The position numbers and the translations under genes are program-made. From JANMZR01 sp031383555 (GTDB lineage Bacteria; Bacteroidota; Bacteroidia; Cytophagales; Spirosomataceae), in the NCBI GenBank assembly GCA_031383555.1, contig JANMZR010000340.1:1-14343 (forward strand): a DNA stretch of 14,343 bases, read 5' to 3'. The notes beneath the pieces were generated by a model, which ran no database searches, had not been told where the DNA came from, and worked only from the letters and a program-made list of their open reading frames with translations. Of this stretch, positions 14,251 through 14,343 are shown in pieces (position 1 is the stretch's first letter; every line of letters begins with the position of its first letter).

Positions 14251-14343
14251 TCATAATTCAATTATCACTTTTTCTGCTTTTTCAAGGGCATTTTCAACAT
14301 CATTTCCAGTATGTACTGCCGAAATATACCAAAGACCTCGGCC
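14251..14343 (-). CDS. C-terminal end of a class III (PLP) aminotransferase, runs off right edge
   Basis: The last 30 codons of a minus-strand gene are present, ending at TGA 14251. The residues GRGLWYISAVHTGNDVENAL and a helix ending EKVIIEL resemble the terminal segment of class III aminotransferases (glutamate-1-semialdehyde aminotransferase or aspartate aminotransferase family), in which a buried strand ending in S.xHT..D is followed by a helix such as V..AL..AEK. Most of the protein and the PLP lysine lie outside the window, so the family call is tentative. It is followed in the same direction by the dehydrogenase and dipeptidase genes, suggesting one transcription unit. Confidence 0.55.
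   Translation of the reverse strand, partial: GRGLWYISAVHTGNDVENALEKAEKVIIEL

Overview
The window looks like chromosomal DNA of a low-GC member of the Bacteroidota, most likely in or near the Cytophagales (inferred, not proven). Reasons: secreted proteins ending their signal peptides in FGQ, AQ or SQ; a CarboxypepD_reg-type secreted protein; a glucose/sorbosone dehydrogenase, PKD and cytochrome c fusion; the Bacteroidota-type PdxJ N-terminus; eno next to a DivIC/FtsB-like gene; and upstream sequences matching the Bacteroidota promoter (TTG, about 17-23 bases, TAnnTTTG). No rRNA, tRNA, CRISPR array, phage or intact insertion sequence was seen.

Layout. 1-839 (minus) is the N-terminal part of a secreted M1-family aminopeptidase that runs off the left edge. 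A secreted CarboxypepD_reg protein is divergent from it (1027-1785, plus). 1897-5200 (minus) holds a large exported PQQ-type dehydrogenase, PKD, cytochrome c and CBM-like protein followed by a hotdog thioesterase. 5360-6942 (minus) is a compact unit: a small putative antitoxin, a RelE/ParE-type toxin gene broken by one in-frame TGA, and mnmH (tRNA 2-selenouridine synthase) 5 bases after the toxin stop. 6946-8212 has pdxJ and a yqeY-like gene, divergent around a palindromic repeat. 8213-8465 is a gene-poor gap with a strong hairpin and an unexplained 41-codon frame. 8466-10110 (minus) is eno followed by a DivIC/FtsB-like gene, with a second copy of the palindromic repeat between them. 10271-11002 (plus) is an exported rhodanese-thioredoxin fusion. 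11147-12034 (plus) is an AraC-type regulator that ends 2 bases from an opposing unit (14343-12037, minus): class III aminotransferase (partial), atypical 3-hydroxyacyl-CoA dehydrogenase-like protein, M19 dipeptidase.

How it fits together. Most genes are housekeeping: B6 synthesis, glycolysis, tRNA modification, division. The accessory content worth a second look is (i) the decayed toxin-antitoxin pair that appears to have become the leader of mnmH, (ii) the right-hand aminotransferase/dehydrogenase/dipeptidase cluster, which reads like an uncharacterised route for an amino compound released from a dipeptide, and (iii) the interspersed palindromic elements. I do not see a clear new defence or mobile system. 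Three frames lack a plausible ATG or have a longer TTG-initiated alternative, so starts were chosen individually.
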